Positions 1-7,638 of a DNA stretch of 17,643 nucleotides are shown piece by piece (positions within the stretch are counted from its first letter, which is position 1; the number at the start of each line of letters is the position of its first letter). Source of the DNA: Thiotrichales bacterium (GTDB lineage: Bacteria; Pseudomonadota; Gammaproteobacteria; J044); assembly GCA_024762895.1 (NCBI GenBank), contig JANTGN010000032.1, positions 1-17,643 on the forward strand, read 5' to 3'. A program made the position numbers and the translations under genes. The notes under the pieces are model-generated. The model worked only from the letters and a program-made list of their open reading frames with translations, was not told the origin of the DNA and searched no databases.

Positions 1-1016
1 ACACCCAATTGCTGCGCGTATGCGCGGAAATATAAGGTAAACAGTTCCGGCTTGAAGCGATCGAAGCCTGCCTCTACCGGTGTATGGGTAGTAAAGAGAT
101 TCCCTGCACGTGTTGCGCGCAGGGCAACCTGAAATGGTTGATCGCTACGCTCCATGTAGTGACGGGCACGTTCCAGGATTGCGAAGGCCGCATGGCCCTC
201 ATTAAGGTGGCAGACTGGACAATCCATATCAAGGCGCTCCAATAAGCGCCAGCCGCCGATGCCCAGCACCATCTCCTGTTGCAGGCGCATCTCTTTCTCA
301 CCACCGTAAAGTTCGCTGGTAATACCGCGATCACCCGGATCATTGAGCGGATCATTACTATCGAGTAATAACAGTGATCGGCGTCCTACCTGAGCGTGCC
401 AGGTGCGCAGGCGAAGCGGCCTTCCCGGAAAATCCAGCGTAATACGAACCCATTCGCCCTTATCGTCCCGCAACGGCACCACTGGCAGCATGGTCGGATC
501 ATTATAGGGGTAGAATTCCTGCTGTTCGCCATAGACATCCAGTGCTTGTCGAAAATACCCCTGCTGATAAAGCAAGCCAACACCGATTAATGGTACATCC
601 AGGTCACAGGCCGTCTTCATATAATCACCAGCCAGGACCCCCAGGCCACCTGAGTAGATCGGTAGTGATTCGCTGAGCCCGAACTCCATGCTGAAGTAGG
701 CAATTTGTCCTTGCAAGCGGTTATGGTATTGAGAAGAAAACCAGGTTGTTGCCTGGAAATATTCCTCTCGTTCGGCAAGCTGCTTTTTAAGTATATTGAG
801 AAACTTACTGTCACCGGCCAGTTCGGTCAATCGTTGATCGGAAACCGATTCAAGTATTAACCAGGGATTTCCTGTCGCATCCCAGAGTTCTGGATCCACC
901 GCACGCCAGAGGTCATCCGCCCCATGATTCCAGCTCCAGCGTAAATCCAGCGCCAGAGTAGCTAGCCCCTGCAGGGATTCGGGTACCGTTCGCGGCAGAT
1001 AATGCTTGGTTTGCAT
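1..1016 (-). CDS. glgP: Alpha-glucan (glycogen) phosphorylase, N-terminal part, cut by window edge
   Basis: The enzyme releases glucose-1-phosphate from glycogen or maltodextrin using a PLP cofactor, in the cytoplasm. The reading frame is open from an ATG at 1016 to the window start, giving 338 codons, and the C-terminal half with the PLP lysine lies outside. The first ~100 residues look like the DUF3417 domain of the Thermotoga-type phosphorylases (DLRWSWNHGADDLW, then DATGNPWLIL). After that come phosphorylase motifs: AYFSMEFGLSESLPIYSGGL, GVLAGDYMKTACDLDVPLIG and LLYQQGYFRQ, and later CHLNEGHAAF. AGGT lies about ten bases before the ATG; an in-frame GTG six codons upstream is a weaker alternative. 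It lies 63 nt after, and in the same direction as, the pump permease ending at 1080, so it could be read through from that operon. The family call is strong; the symbol is by similarity. Confidence 0.9.
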   Translation of the reverse strand, partial: MQTKHYLPRTVPESLQGLATLALDLRWSWNHGADDLWRAVDPELWDATGNPWLILESVSDQRLTELAGDSKFLNILKKQLAEREEYFQATTWFSSQYHNRLQGQIAYFSMEFGLSESLPIYSGGLGVLAGDYMKTACDLDVPLIGVGLLYQQGYFRQALDVYGEQQEFYPYNDPTMLPVVPLRDDKGEWVRITLDFPGRPLRLRTWHAQVGRRSLLLLDSNDPLNDPGDRGITSELYGGEKEMRLQQEMVLGIGGWRLLERLDMDCPVCHLNEGHAAFAILERARHYMERSDQPFQVALRATRAGNLFTTHTPVEAGFDRFKPELFTLYFRAYAQQLG

Positions 1017-1056
1017 ATTAGTGGTGACCTGCACATGTAATGGTCAGTTTGGGTCT

Positions 1057-1072
1057 AATGACTATAGTCATT
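1057..1072. repeat. 16-bp perfect palindrome between the pump operon and glgP
   Basis: AATGACTATAGTCATT reads identically on both strands. It sits 8 bp beyond the stop codon of the last pump permease and about 40 bp upstream of the glgP ATG. There is no T-tract after it and no loop, so it is a poor intrinsic terminator. A dimeric-regulator operator controlling glgP is possible. Only the symmetry is seen; the function is inference. Confidence 0.4.
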
Positions 1073-1079
1073 CCAGAAT

Positions 1080-2198
1080 TCAATTCATGCGATGGCGGAA
1101 CAGCCATCCCGCCAGTGCCAGGGTCACCACGGCGATAATCGCCATCGGCCAGTACTGGTGAACCAGGAGTTCCGCTGAGTCCCCTTCCAGAAACACACCG
1201 CGCAGTATGACCATGTAATAACGCATGGGGTTGATATAGGTGAGGTACTGTACCACCTCCGGCATATTCGAAATCGGTGTGGCGAAGCCGGAGAGGATGA
1301 CCGAGGGCACGAGGAACAGGAAGGCACCGAGTATACCCTGCTGCTGGGTGACGGCCAGCGAGGAGATCATCAGGCCGATGCCCACCGCCGAGAGCAGGAA
1401 CAGGAACATCCCCAGGTACAGGGCGCCCACGCTGCCACGCAGCGGCACCTCGAACCAGTACACCGCCATGAACAGAATGAAACTACCTTCGACCAGGCCG
1501 ATGAGGACTCCCGGCACGGATTTGCCGATGAGGATCTCCACCGGGCGTAGCGGCGTAACCAGCAACTGGTCGAAGGTGCCCGCCTCGCGCTCCCGGGCAA
1601 CGGACAGGCCGGTGACGATGGTCGTCACCACCAGGGTAAGAAGACCGACGATCCCGGGCACGATGAACCAGAGCGATACCAGGTTTTCGTTATACCAGGG
1701 CCGGATCTTCAATATGGCTGGCGGCCCGCGCTGGCCATGATTCTCTGCCCACTCAATATTGAATTCGGTGAAGATGCTGCGTATATAACCGAGGGCCAGC
1801 AGCGCCGTGTTCGAATTACGTCCGTCGACGATCAGCTGCGGATGTGCCGTATTGCCAAGCTTGAGCGCCTCGCTGAAATGCGGACCGATATGTAGCACCA
1901 TCAGGACGTCCTTGTCATCGATCAGGGGGGCAATCTGTGCATCATGATCGATATACCCGACCAGCTCGAAATGCGGTGAACCGGTGACGCGCGCCACCAG
2001 CTCACGCGACGGTGCGCCGCGGTCCTCGTTGTAGACGGCAAGCGGTATATGGTTGAGATCGAAGGTAGCCGCATAGCCAAACACGAGCAACTGGGCGATG
2101 GGCGGGCCGATGAGCACGATACGGCTTTTCTTGTCCTTGAGTATGGCCAGAAGCTCCTTGATGGCCAACGCAATAATGCGTTGTAGTGAACTACCCAT
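1080..2198 (-). CDS. ybhR: ABC-2 type transporter permease, YbhR-like
   Basis: This 372-residue inner-membrane subunit has the ABC-2 permease layout. There is a cytoplasmic amphipathic start (RIIALAIKELLAILKDKKSR), a first membrane segment at about residues 26-45, a periplasmic domain to about residue 170, then roughly five further membrane helices. The cytoplasmic coupling loop AREREAGTFDQLLVTPLRP is characteristic of the family. Length and position as the last gene after an MFP, a double ATPase and a sister permease match E. coli YbhR (about 368 aa). The ATG is only 2 nt after the stop of the upstream permease, so translation is probably coupled. It should pair with that permease to form the heterodimeric channel of the exporter. 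Substrate cannot be read from sequence; E. coli YbhFSR has been linked to antibiotic and Na+/Li+ efflux. Confidence 0.9.
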   Translation of the reverse strand: MGSSLQRIIALAIKELLAILKDKKSRIVLIGPPIAQLLVFGYAATFDLNHIPLAVYNEDRGAPSRELVARVTGSPHFELVGYIDHDAQIAPLIDDKDVLMVLHIGPHFSEALKLGNTAHPQLIVDGRNSNTALLALGYIRSIFTEFNIEWAENHGQRGPPAILKIRPWYNENLVSLWFIVPGIVGLLTLVVTTIVTGLSVAREREAGTFDQLLVTPLRPVEILIGKSVPGVLIGLVEGSFILFMAVYWFEVPLRGSVGALYLGMFLFLLSAVGIGLMISSLAVTQQQGILGAFLFLVPSVILSGFATPISNMPEVVQYLTYINPMRYYMVILRGVFLEGDSAELLVHQYWPMAIIAVVTLALAGWLFRHRMN

Positions 2199-2200
2199 AG

Positions 2201-3334
2201 TCAGGCATCCAGCCGCTTATGGGTCTTGCGCCAGGCTATGCCGAGAAAGATCACCATCATCACCAGCAGGGCCGCGCTGTTAGCCAGGACGATGGGCCAG
2301 ATATCGCCGGCGAGGAACAGGGTCTGTAGAATCGCCACGTAATAGCGGGCCGGAATAAGATGGGTAATGACCTGGATCGGCTCCGGCATGGCACTGATCT
2401 GGAAAATAAATCCGGACAGGATAAAGGCCGGTAGAAAGGTGACGATAAGGGAAAGCTGCCCCGCCACGAACTGGTTACGCGCGACCACCGAAATCAATAG
2501 TCCCATACCCAACGACACCAGCATGAACAGCGCCGAGGCTGCGGAAAGTAACCAGAATGACCCGCGCAGCGGCACGTCGAACAGCCACAACGCCATCACC
2601 ACGCTCATCAGCATGCCGCCCATGCCAAGGATGAAATATGGCGCCAGCTTGCCGATTACCAGTTCACCGATGCGTATCGGCGTCACCATCAGCGCCTCCA
2701 TGGTGCCGCGCTCCCACTCTCTTGCCACCACCATCGAGGTGAGCATGGCGCCGATCAGGGTCATGATCACGGCAATGAGTCCGGGGACCAGAAAATCCGT
2801 GCTGCGCACCGCGGCGTTGAACCAGATGCGCGGCTCCAGTGCCACCGGCTGGGACAGTTTCACGCCCTTTGACGCTGCATAGCTCTCAAACCAGGCCTGC
2901 CATACGCCCTGGATATAACCCGTGGTAATACGCGCCTTGTTGGCATCCACGCCATTGACGATCACCCCGATGGGGGCTGAGTCCTGCGACATCAGGTTCT
3001 GGCTGAAATCATTACGCAGCCAGACGATACCGAACACCTCGCGCAGGTCCAGTGCCTTTTGCGCATCCTGGATACTGTCGAATGACAGCGGATTAAAATA
3101 ATCCGAACGATTAAAGGCACCGACCAGGCTGGCCGTTTTGCTGTCCGGCTGTTCCACCACCATGGCCAGGGGGATATGCTTTGCATCCAGTGACACGCCA
3201 TAACCGAACAGCAACAGCAACACCAGCGGCATGACAAAGGCTATGGCGATACTGGAGGGATCGCGCAGGATCTGCAGACTCTCCTTGCGGATCATGCCGC
3301 GCAGGCGCATGAAACTGGCCGCGGCGGGCGTCAT
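2201..3334 (-). CDS. ybhS: ABC-2 type transporter permease, YbhS-like
   Basis: This is a 377-residue ABC-2 permease, the same length as E. coli YbhS. Its N-terminus carries RKESLQILRDPSS followed by a hydrophobic helix at about residues 27-48. A long extracytoplasmic domain follows to about residue 180, then five C-terminal membrane helices. The intracellular loop VAREWERGTMEALMVTPIR is the element expected to contact the ATPase. It shares the fold and motifs of the next gene but is clearly diverged, which suggests an old duplication into a heterodimer. The ATG overlaps the stop of the ATPase gene (ATGA, 3331-3334), and GGGAGGA lies about 8 nt upstream. Spacing to the next permease is 2 nt. 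The family call is secure; the transported substrate is unknown. Confidence 0.9.
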   Translation of the reverse strand: MTPAAASFMRLRGMIRKESLQILRDPSSIAIAFVMPLVLLLLFGYGVSLDAKHIPLAMVVEQPDSKTASLVGAFNRSDYFNPLSFDSIQDAQKALDLREVFGIVWLRNDFSQNLMSQDSAPIGVIVNGVDANKARITTGYIQGVWQAWFESYAASKGVKLSQPVALEPRIWFNAAVRSTDFLVPGLIAVIMTLIGAMLTSMVVAREWERGTMEALMVTPIRIGELVIGKLAPYFILGMGGMLMSVVMALWLFDVPLRGSFWLLSAASALFMLVSLGMGLLISVVARNQFVAGQLSLIVTFLPAFILSGFIFQISAMPEPIQVITHLIPARYYVAILQTLFLAGDIWPIVLANSAALLVMMVIFLGIAWRKTHKRLDA

Positions 3335-5088
3335 GCGGCATCCTCCCGGCCTTTCTCGTGTTCCTCGATCAGTCCGATAAAGGCATCCTCCATAGTCGGG
3401 TCAGGATGATCCGCACTGCGAAAGCGGTCTTTCATTTCAGCCGGTGTGCCCTGGGCCAGAACTTCGCCCTCGGCCATGATCACCAGCCGGTCGCAGTAAT
3501 TGGCTTCATCCATAAAGTGCGTGGTAACGAGTATCGTCACCCCTGTTTCGGCGAGGGCATTGATGCGCTGCCAGAATTCCCGGCGTGCCAGCGGATCGAC
3601 ACCCGAAGTCGGCTCATCCAGAAACAGGATATCCGGTTCATGCATGAGGGCAGCGGCCATCGCCAGACGCTGCTTAAAGCCCAGTGGCAGATCGCGGGCA
3701 TTGGCGCTGGCATATTCGGCCAGTTCAAAGCCCTCCAGCGCCCAGGCTATGCGCTCCTTTCCCTTCGCCCTGCTTAGACCATAGGCACTGGCAAAAAAAC
3801 GCAGGTTCTGTATCACGGTGAGATCAAGATAGAGCGAAAATCGCTGCGCCATGTAGCCCAGCCTGCTCCTGGCACGCGCCGCGGCCCGGCGCAGGTCATG
3901 CCCTGCCACATGCACTTCCCCAGCCGATACCGGCAATAGTCCGCACAGCATGCGAAAGGTAGTGGTCTTGCCGGCGCCGTTGGCACCGAGGAGCCCGAAG
4001 ACCTCGCCACGTTGCACCTCAAAGTTAATGCCCTTCACCGCGTAAAAATCACCAAAGCGTCGCTGCAGATCATGCACATCGATAACGGACCCTTTGTCCT
4101 GATCCGTCGCAGGTGTGTGCAGGGCTGCAGAAAAGTCCGTCGTGTCATCTTCCTTCTGCTTACCCTTAAGGGTTGCGATAAAGGCATCTTCGAATATCGG
4201 CTCTGCCGCCTCTGTCGTCAGTTCATCAGGCCCCAGCCCAAGCACGGACAGATCGGGCAGCCCCGGCGATGCGGTGACGACGCGTACCTGTTCGCCCTCG
4301 ATAATGGCATCGACGATACCTGCCACCTTTGAAAGGCGTGTCTGGAGACTGCGTTTGCTAAGACTGGAAGCAGTGATATGAAAGCAGCGGCCACGCATGG
4401 GCTCGCGGAAATATTCAGGCGTCCCATGCCCCAGGCCCTGCCCCTCGTGCATCAGCACGACCTCGTCGCAACGTTCCGCTTCATCCAGATAAGCGGTACT
4501 GAGCAAGACCGTCATGCCCTGCTCCTGTACCTGGCGATAAATAATACTCCACAACTCGCGCCGCGAAACAGGATCAACCCCCACGGTGGGTTCGTCCAGC
4601 AGCAATAGTCTCGGGGGCCTTACCAGGGTGCAGGCCAGTCCGAGTTTCTGTTTCATGCCCCCGGACAGATGACCGGCCAGACGACGGGTGAAGGGCCCCA
4701 GCCCGGTCATGTGCATCAGCTCCTTATATCGTGGGGGACGCAGGGCCGGCTCCACGCCCTGCAGGTCGGCGTATAGATCCAGGTTTTCCTGCACGCTGAG
4801 ATCTTCGTAAAGACCGAAGCGCTGCGGCATATAACCAACAGAAGACTGTACTTCGAGGGGATTGTGCACGACATCGATACCCAGGGCATGAATGCTTCCG
4901 GCATTGGGTAGTAACAGCCCTGCCGCCAGTCGCATCAGGGTAGTCTTGCCCGCACCATCGGGGCCGATCAGGCCGGTGACCTTGCCTTTGCGGATATGCA
5001 GGTCCATTTCTTTCAGGGCACTGACGGTTCTGCCCTCGGCAACGAAGGTCTTGGTGACGCCCTCGAAAACCAGGGCAGAGTCAGGCAC
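3331..5088 (-). CDS. ybhF: Double-NBD ABC transporter ATP-binding protein, YbhF-like
   Basis: This ATPase energises the two neighbouring permeases and contains two fused nucleotide-binding domains. Numbering from a GTG at 5088 (585 aa; E. coli YbhF is about 578), NBD1 has Walker A GPDGAGKT at 42-49, Q89, signature LSGGM at 141-145 and Walker B LLLLDEP at 161-167. NBD2 has Walker A GANGAGKT at 368-375, Q415, a degenerate signature LPLG at 467-470, Walker B with LDEP at 490-493 and H-loop H524. In NBD1 the H-loop histidine is alanine (STAYLDEA, A199). The frame stays open to a TTG at 5172, but that start has no good ribosome site and would overlap the upstream gene by 65 nt. The GTG has GGAGG 11 nt upstream and begins about 20 nt after that gene's stop. 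The 3' end overlaps the permease by 4 nt. Confidence 0.92.
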   Translation of the reverse strand: MPDSALVFEGVTKTFVAEGRTVSALKEMDLHIRKGKVTGLIGPDGAGKTTLMRLAAGLLLPNAGSIHALGIDVVHNPLEVQSSVGYMPQRFGLYEDLSVQENLDLYADLQGVEPALRPPRYKELMHMTGLGPFTRRLAGHLSGGMKQKLGLACTLVRPPRLLLLDEPTVGVDPVSRRELWSIIYRQVQEQGMTVLLSTAYLDEAERCDEVVLMHEGQGLGHGTPEYFREPMRGRCFHITASSLSKRSLQTRLSKVAGIVDAIIEGEQVRVVTASPGLPDLSVLGLGPDELTTEAAEPIFEDAFIATLKGKQKEDDTTDFSAALHTPATDQDKGSVIDVHDLQRRFGDFYAVKGINFEVQRGEVFGLLGANGAGKTTTFRMLCGLLPVSAGEVHVAGHDLRRAAARARSRLGYMAQRFSLYLDLTVIQNLRFFASAYGLSRAKGKERIAWALEGFELAEYASANARDLPLGFKQRLAMAAALMHEPDILFLDEPTSGVDPLARREFWQRINALAETGVTILVTTHFMDEANYCDRLVIMAEGEVLAQGTPAEMKDRFRSADHPDPTMEDAFIGLIEEHEKGREDAA

Positions 5089-5099
5089 AGCTCTGTGCG

Positions 5100-5104
5100 C
5101 CTCC
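5100..5104 (-). promoter_or_regulatory. Ribosome binding site deciding the start of the double-NBD gene
   Basis: On the minus strand GGAGG ends 11 nt before a GTG at 5088 and lies just downstream of the stop codon (5110-5108) of the membrane-fusion gene. It favours the 585-residue start over the longer TTG start at 5172, which would add a proline- and glycine-rich tail overlapping the upstream gene. Confidence 0.6.
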
Positions 5105-5107
5105 ACC

Positions 5108-6160
5108 TCAGCCGTTCCCGGACTCAGAACAGGGTGGAACTTGCTGCCCAGGCTGGGGCTGCGGTTGATCAAGGTGGATGGTCACCGTCGCCGGCATGCC
5201 AAGACGCAGTTCATCCTGTGGATTACAGACATACACCCTGAGCTGATAGACAAGGCGGGTACGCAGTTCGGGCGTCTCCACACTCTTGGGGGTGAACTCG
5301 GCGGTCGGTGAGATATACCCGACCCAGCCTTGATAGGACTTGCCGGGATAACTGTCGGTAGTCACCTCGGCCTTCATACCCGGTTTCAGTTTGCCAAGCA
5401 TATTCTCCGGCGCATAGCTGCGCACCCACACGGGATCGGTCAGGGCCAGCGTATACGCCGGGGTCTGCGGCGTCGCGATATCACCGGGTTCAAGTATGCG
5501 GTTGCGAATCACCCCGTCGGATGGCGCGAATAGCTCGGTGTCTTTCAGCACCTCCTGCGTTAGCGACAGCTGCGCCTCCTGGGCCTTCAATACGGCCTTC
5601 GCCTCAGCGATATCCTCGACCCTCGGTCCTTCGACAGCGAGTGCCAGAAGCTCTTGTGCGACCTTCAGATCCGCCCGCGCCATATCATAGCTGGCCTTCG
5701 CATCGTCCAGGGTCTGTTTTGAGGCAACCTTATCCCTGACCAGTTGCTGGGTACGTTCATAAGTGATTTTTGCATCTACCAGCTTGGCCTGGGCAGCAGC
5801 AACGCTGGCCCTGGCCTGGCGCACCTCCTGAGGACGGCTACCGGTCTCAAGACGTGCCACTGCCGCCTTCTGGGCATCGACCTTGGCCTGGGCAGCAGAC
5901 ACCTCGGCCTGAACGCGACTCTTGTCGAGGGTGGCCAGTAACTGGCCCTTGCTTACCCTGTCGCCTTCCTGCACCAGCATCCGGTCAATATGTTCACTGT
6001 TATTAAAGGCCAGATCGACCTCGCGAATATCAACATTGCCATAAAGAACAATCTTGGTCTCATCACCCTGATTTTCATTAGAAAGGTGCCACCAATAAGC
6101 GAGACCCGCTACAACCCCAGCGACAGTCAATCCAGCTAGAATGCGTACTTTTTTATTCAC
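5108..6160 (-). CDS. ybhG: HlyD/AcrA-type membrane fusion protein, YbhG-like
   Basis: This 350-residue periplasmic adaptor links an inner-membrane ABC exporter to an outer-membrane channel. It has a short positive N-terminus (MNKKVR) and one membrane anchor at about residues 7-24 (ILAGLTVAGVVAGLAYWW), with no lipobox cysteine. The first half of a lipoyl/barrel-sandwich domain follows (GNVDIREVDLAF, then VQEGDRVSKGQLLATLD). Alanine-rich heptads at about 83-205 should form the coiled-coil hairpin. The second lipoyl half (LFAPSDGVIRNRILEPGDI) and a beta-barrel segment (DPVWVRSYAPE) complete the protein. The start is GTG at 6160, preceded by AGGGG with 9 nt spacing. The C-terminus is proline/glutamine-rich. 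It is the first gene of the pump operon. No TetR-family regulator (CecR in E. coli) sits beside it. Confidence 0.9.
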   Translation of the reverse strand: MNKKVRILAGLTVAGVVAGLAYWWHLSNENQGDETKIVLYGNVDIREVDLAFNNSEHIDRMLVQEGDRVSKGQLLATLDKSRVQAEVSAAQAKVDAQKAAVARLETGSRPQEVRQARASVAAAQAKLVDAKITYERTQQLVRDKVASKQTLDDAKASYDMARADLKVAQELLALAVEGPRVEDIAEAKAVLKAQEAQLSLTQEVLKDTELFAPSDGVIRNRILEPGDIATPQTPAYTLALTDPVWVRSYAPENMLGKLKPGMKAEVTTDSYPGKSYQGWVGYISPTAEFTPKSVETPELRTRLVYQLRVYVCNPQDELRLGMPATVTIHLDQPQPQPGQQVPPCSESGNG

Positions 6161-6214
6161 AAAATTGATCCCCTGTTCACCAGCCAGTCAGTGTAAACGG
6201 CAATATCAGTCCTG

Positions 6215-6242
6215 ATTAAAACTTTGTTGATAGGAATTTCAA
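6215..6242 (-). promoter_or_regulatory. Candidate sigma70 promoter for the YbhGFSR-like operon
   Basis: On the minus strand TTGAAA (6242-6237) is followed after 16 nt by TTTAAT (6220-6215). Each hexamer matches five of six consensus bases. The site lies about 55-80 bp before the GTG start of the membrane fusion protein and is the best match seen in that leader. This is motif reading only. Confidence 0.4.
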
Positions 6243-6498
6243 TCTCACATAGGGGAAAGATATTCTGGGATAACATTTCAGGTATCCTTTGGCTGATCTG
6301 TTGCTCCGTTCAATACTATTCCGGGATTTCCAGATTTGTCCATTCTGTCAGATAAGATTGACGAAGCCTTGTTCTGATAGATCGGTATTGGTTCGATTCA
6401 TTTTAGCCCGAGGGCGATGGCAGCAACCCTGATCGCTTCATGCCGCATCTCTGAATCCGCTGTATTTGCATAATGATAGCACTGAATCGTGTGTCTTA

Positions 6499-6672
6499 AT
6501 GGACATGCATAGCGACTACGACTCTCTGCCTTCGATCAACACTGCTCCCATTCAAGGTTACACCGGGCGCCGGAGGTCAGAGTGATATCACCACGTCCCT
6601 GGGTAACGTGTTCAGCGCGTTCAAAAACAGAGGTGCGCCTTTCGAGGTTACCATGCCTTCGATGTGGTGCTT
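6499..6672 (+). pseudogene. Possible frameshifted remnant of a small gene, family not recognised
   Basis: An ATG at 6499 opens a short frame (MDMHSDYDSLPSINTAPIQG, then YTGRRRSE) that stops at 6585. Around 6560 a neighbouring frame takes over (TPGAGGQSDITTSLGNV, then FSAFKNRGAPFEVTMPSMW) and stops at about 6672. Both stretches use mostly G/C third positions like the real genes around them, and joined by a one-base shift they would read as one peptide of about 55 residues. There is no clear ribosome site. I do not recognise the sequence. It may equally be chance coding potential. Confidence 0.2.
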
Positions 6673-6684
6673 CTGGTGACTGTC

Positions 6685-7518
6685 TCAGATTTCAGGTCGG
6701 CAGCAATTCTCCAGACGTGATTGCAGGATACCGGCAAGGCTGGGATGTTCGCTTACCAGCGGAGAGGGGTAGACTTTGAAATTAGGATGTTTGCCTTCAA
6801 TCTTTCTGTAGATGTCCTCGATATCGCCGCCAGGACCAGCATGGCGCCCGGGTGAGAAAAACATCATGGCCAGGATAATGGTTTGTGATGCACTGTTCCG
6901 GGCCAGTTTCTTGAGCGCATCTTCCAGCAGGTCGCCATTGAAATCGTATTCGCTACCCTGGCGACGTTCCATCACGGCCTGGCTCAGGGGTATGGTCGCT
7001 CCCAGTCGTTCCTGAAGTTCCTTGGCGATATGCTGTCGTACGGCAGTCACTTCGGGAATGGGCGAGCCGTGGTCCACCAGGATCACTTGATCGGGTTTGC
7101 AGTGTTTTTCTGCGCTGACCTGAACTACATGGTCATGAAGGATCTGGCTGAGCCGTGGCTCGCCTGCTGGCAGGGGGCAGAGTTCTTCGGCGACCGTGAC
7201 CGAAAAAGGACCAAACTCTCTTTGCAGGGTTTCTATTTGGTCGGGTATAAAACGGGTCAGTGCCCGGCTTTTACCAAAAAACAGGGGAATGATAATGAAG
7301 TTGCGAGTTCCCTGCTTCAGTTGATTCTTTATAAATGGTTCAAGGGTCAGTGCCGGCTGGTTATTGAGTTCAGAGGGAGGGATCTTGTTCGAATGCATGA
7401 GCGATACGGGATGGATCTCCTGTCCTGTACGCTCGGTTAACTCATTGGCGAGTCGTCTCAGGTTCAGGGTGGCTTCGGGGCGGGTGGAGCCGTTATCGAC
7501 GAGCAGAATGGTATCCAT
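6685..7518 (-). CDS. Two-repeat CbiX/SirB-family sirohydrochlorin chelatase-like protein
   Basis: CbiX/SirB proteins insert Co2+ or Fe2+ into sirohydrochlorin for cobalamin or siroheme synthesis, in the cytoplasm. From an ATG at 7518 the protein has 277 residues and two class-II-chelatase-like repeats. Repeat 2 has the expected VDHGSP (H150) and MMFFSPGRHAGPGGDI (H226), the usual metal and catalytic histidines. Repeat 1 keeps the fold motifs but reads VDNGST (N9) and PLFFGKSRALTRF, where alanine 86 aligns with the second histidine, so only the C-terminal half looks competent. The frame is open to 7668, but that extension looks like translated AT-rich leader. The ribosome site for 7518 is weak. 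No cob/cbi or sulfite reductase gene is nearby, so cobalt versus iron cannot be decided. Confidence 0.8.
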   Translation of the reverse strand: MDTILLVDNGSTRPEATLNLRRLANELTERTGQEIHPVSLMHSNKIPPSELNNQPALTLEPFIKNQLKQGTRNFIIIPLFFGKSRALTRFIPDQIETLQREFGPFSVTVAEELCPLPAGEPRLSQILHDHVVQVSAEKHCKPDQVILVDHGSPIPEVTAVRQHIAKELQERLGATIPLSQAVMERRQGSEYDFNGDLLEDALKKLARNSASQTIILAMMFFSPGRHAGPGGDIEDIYRKIEGKHPNFKVYPSPLVSEHPSLAGILQSRLENCCRPEI

Positions 7519-7616
7519 AGGTGGGGATAATGTTTTGTCGGGCCTTAATCTGATGTGTTTATTGCTATTTGGCAGAATAACAGGACTTAAGTACAGGATA
7601 AACAGAGTATAAATAG

Positions 7617-7638
7617 GCTTATTATAGTGATAATAAGC
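7617..7638. promoter_or_regulatory. 9-bp perfect inverted repeat in the divergent intergenic region (candidate operator)
   Basis: The arms GCTTATTAT and ATAATAAGC are exact reverse complements separated by AGTG. The site lies in the 210-bp space between the divergently transcribed chelatase-like gene and the HD-GYP gene, about 100 bp from each start. The minus strand contains TATAAT inside the repeat (7626-7621), but I see no good -35 hexamer at 16-18 bp. A repressor operator overlapping a promoter is plausible. It could instead be a weak AT-rich hairpin. Confidence 0.4.

Larger units (their letters stand above)
6161..6684. other. 524-bp region without an intact gene
   Basis: This region separates the chelatase gene (ending at 6685) from the pump operon, both on the minus strand. 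It holds the candidate pump promoter at 6215-6242 and a stretch at about 6499-6672 with coding-like codon use broken by a frame change. There is a short GCCC-GA-GGGC inverted repeat near 6407-6416. I found no strong intrinsic terminator with a T-tract for the chelatase gene, no tRNA and no riboswitch core that I recognise. Confidence 0.5.

Noticed and set aside
1240..1740. 166-codon open frame on the plus strand inside the YbhR-like gene
   Set aside because: It is antisense to a well-supported ABC-2 permease and has an Arg/Pro/Thr-rich composition typical of a shadow frame.
2367..2882. 171-codon plus-strand open frame inside the YbhS-like gene
   Set aside because: It is antisense to a conserved permease, has no recognisable motif or ribosome site and has shadow-like composition.
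3331..6160. RbbA/YhhJ-type assignment for the ABC locus
   Set aside because: RbbA fuses two NBDs and a permease in one chain; here both permeases are separate genes, matching the YbhF-S-R arrangement.
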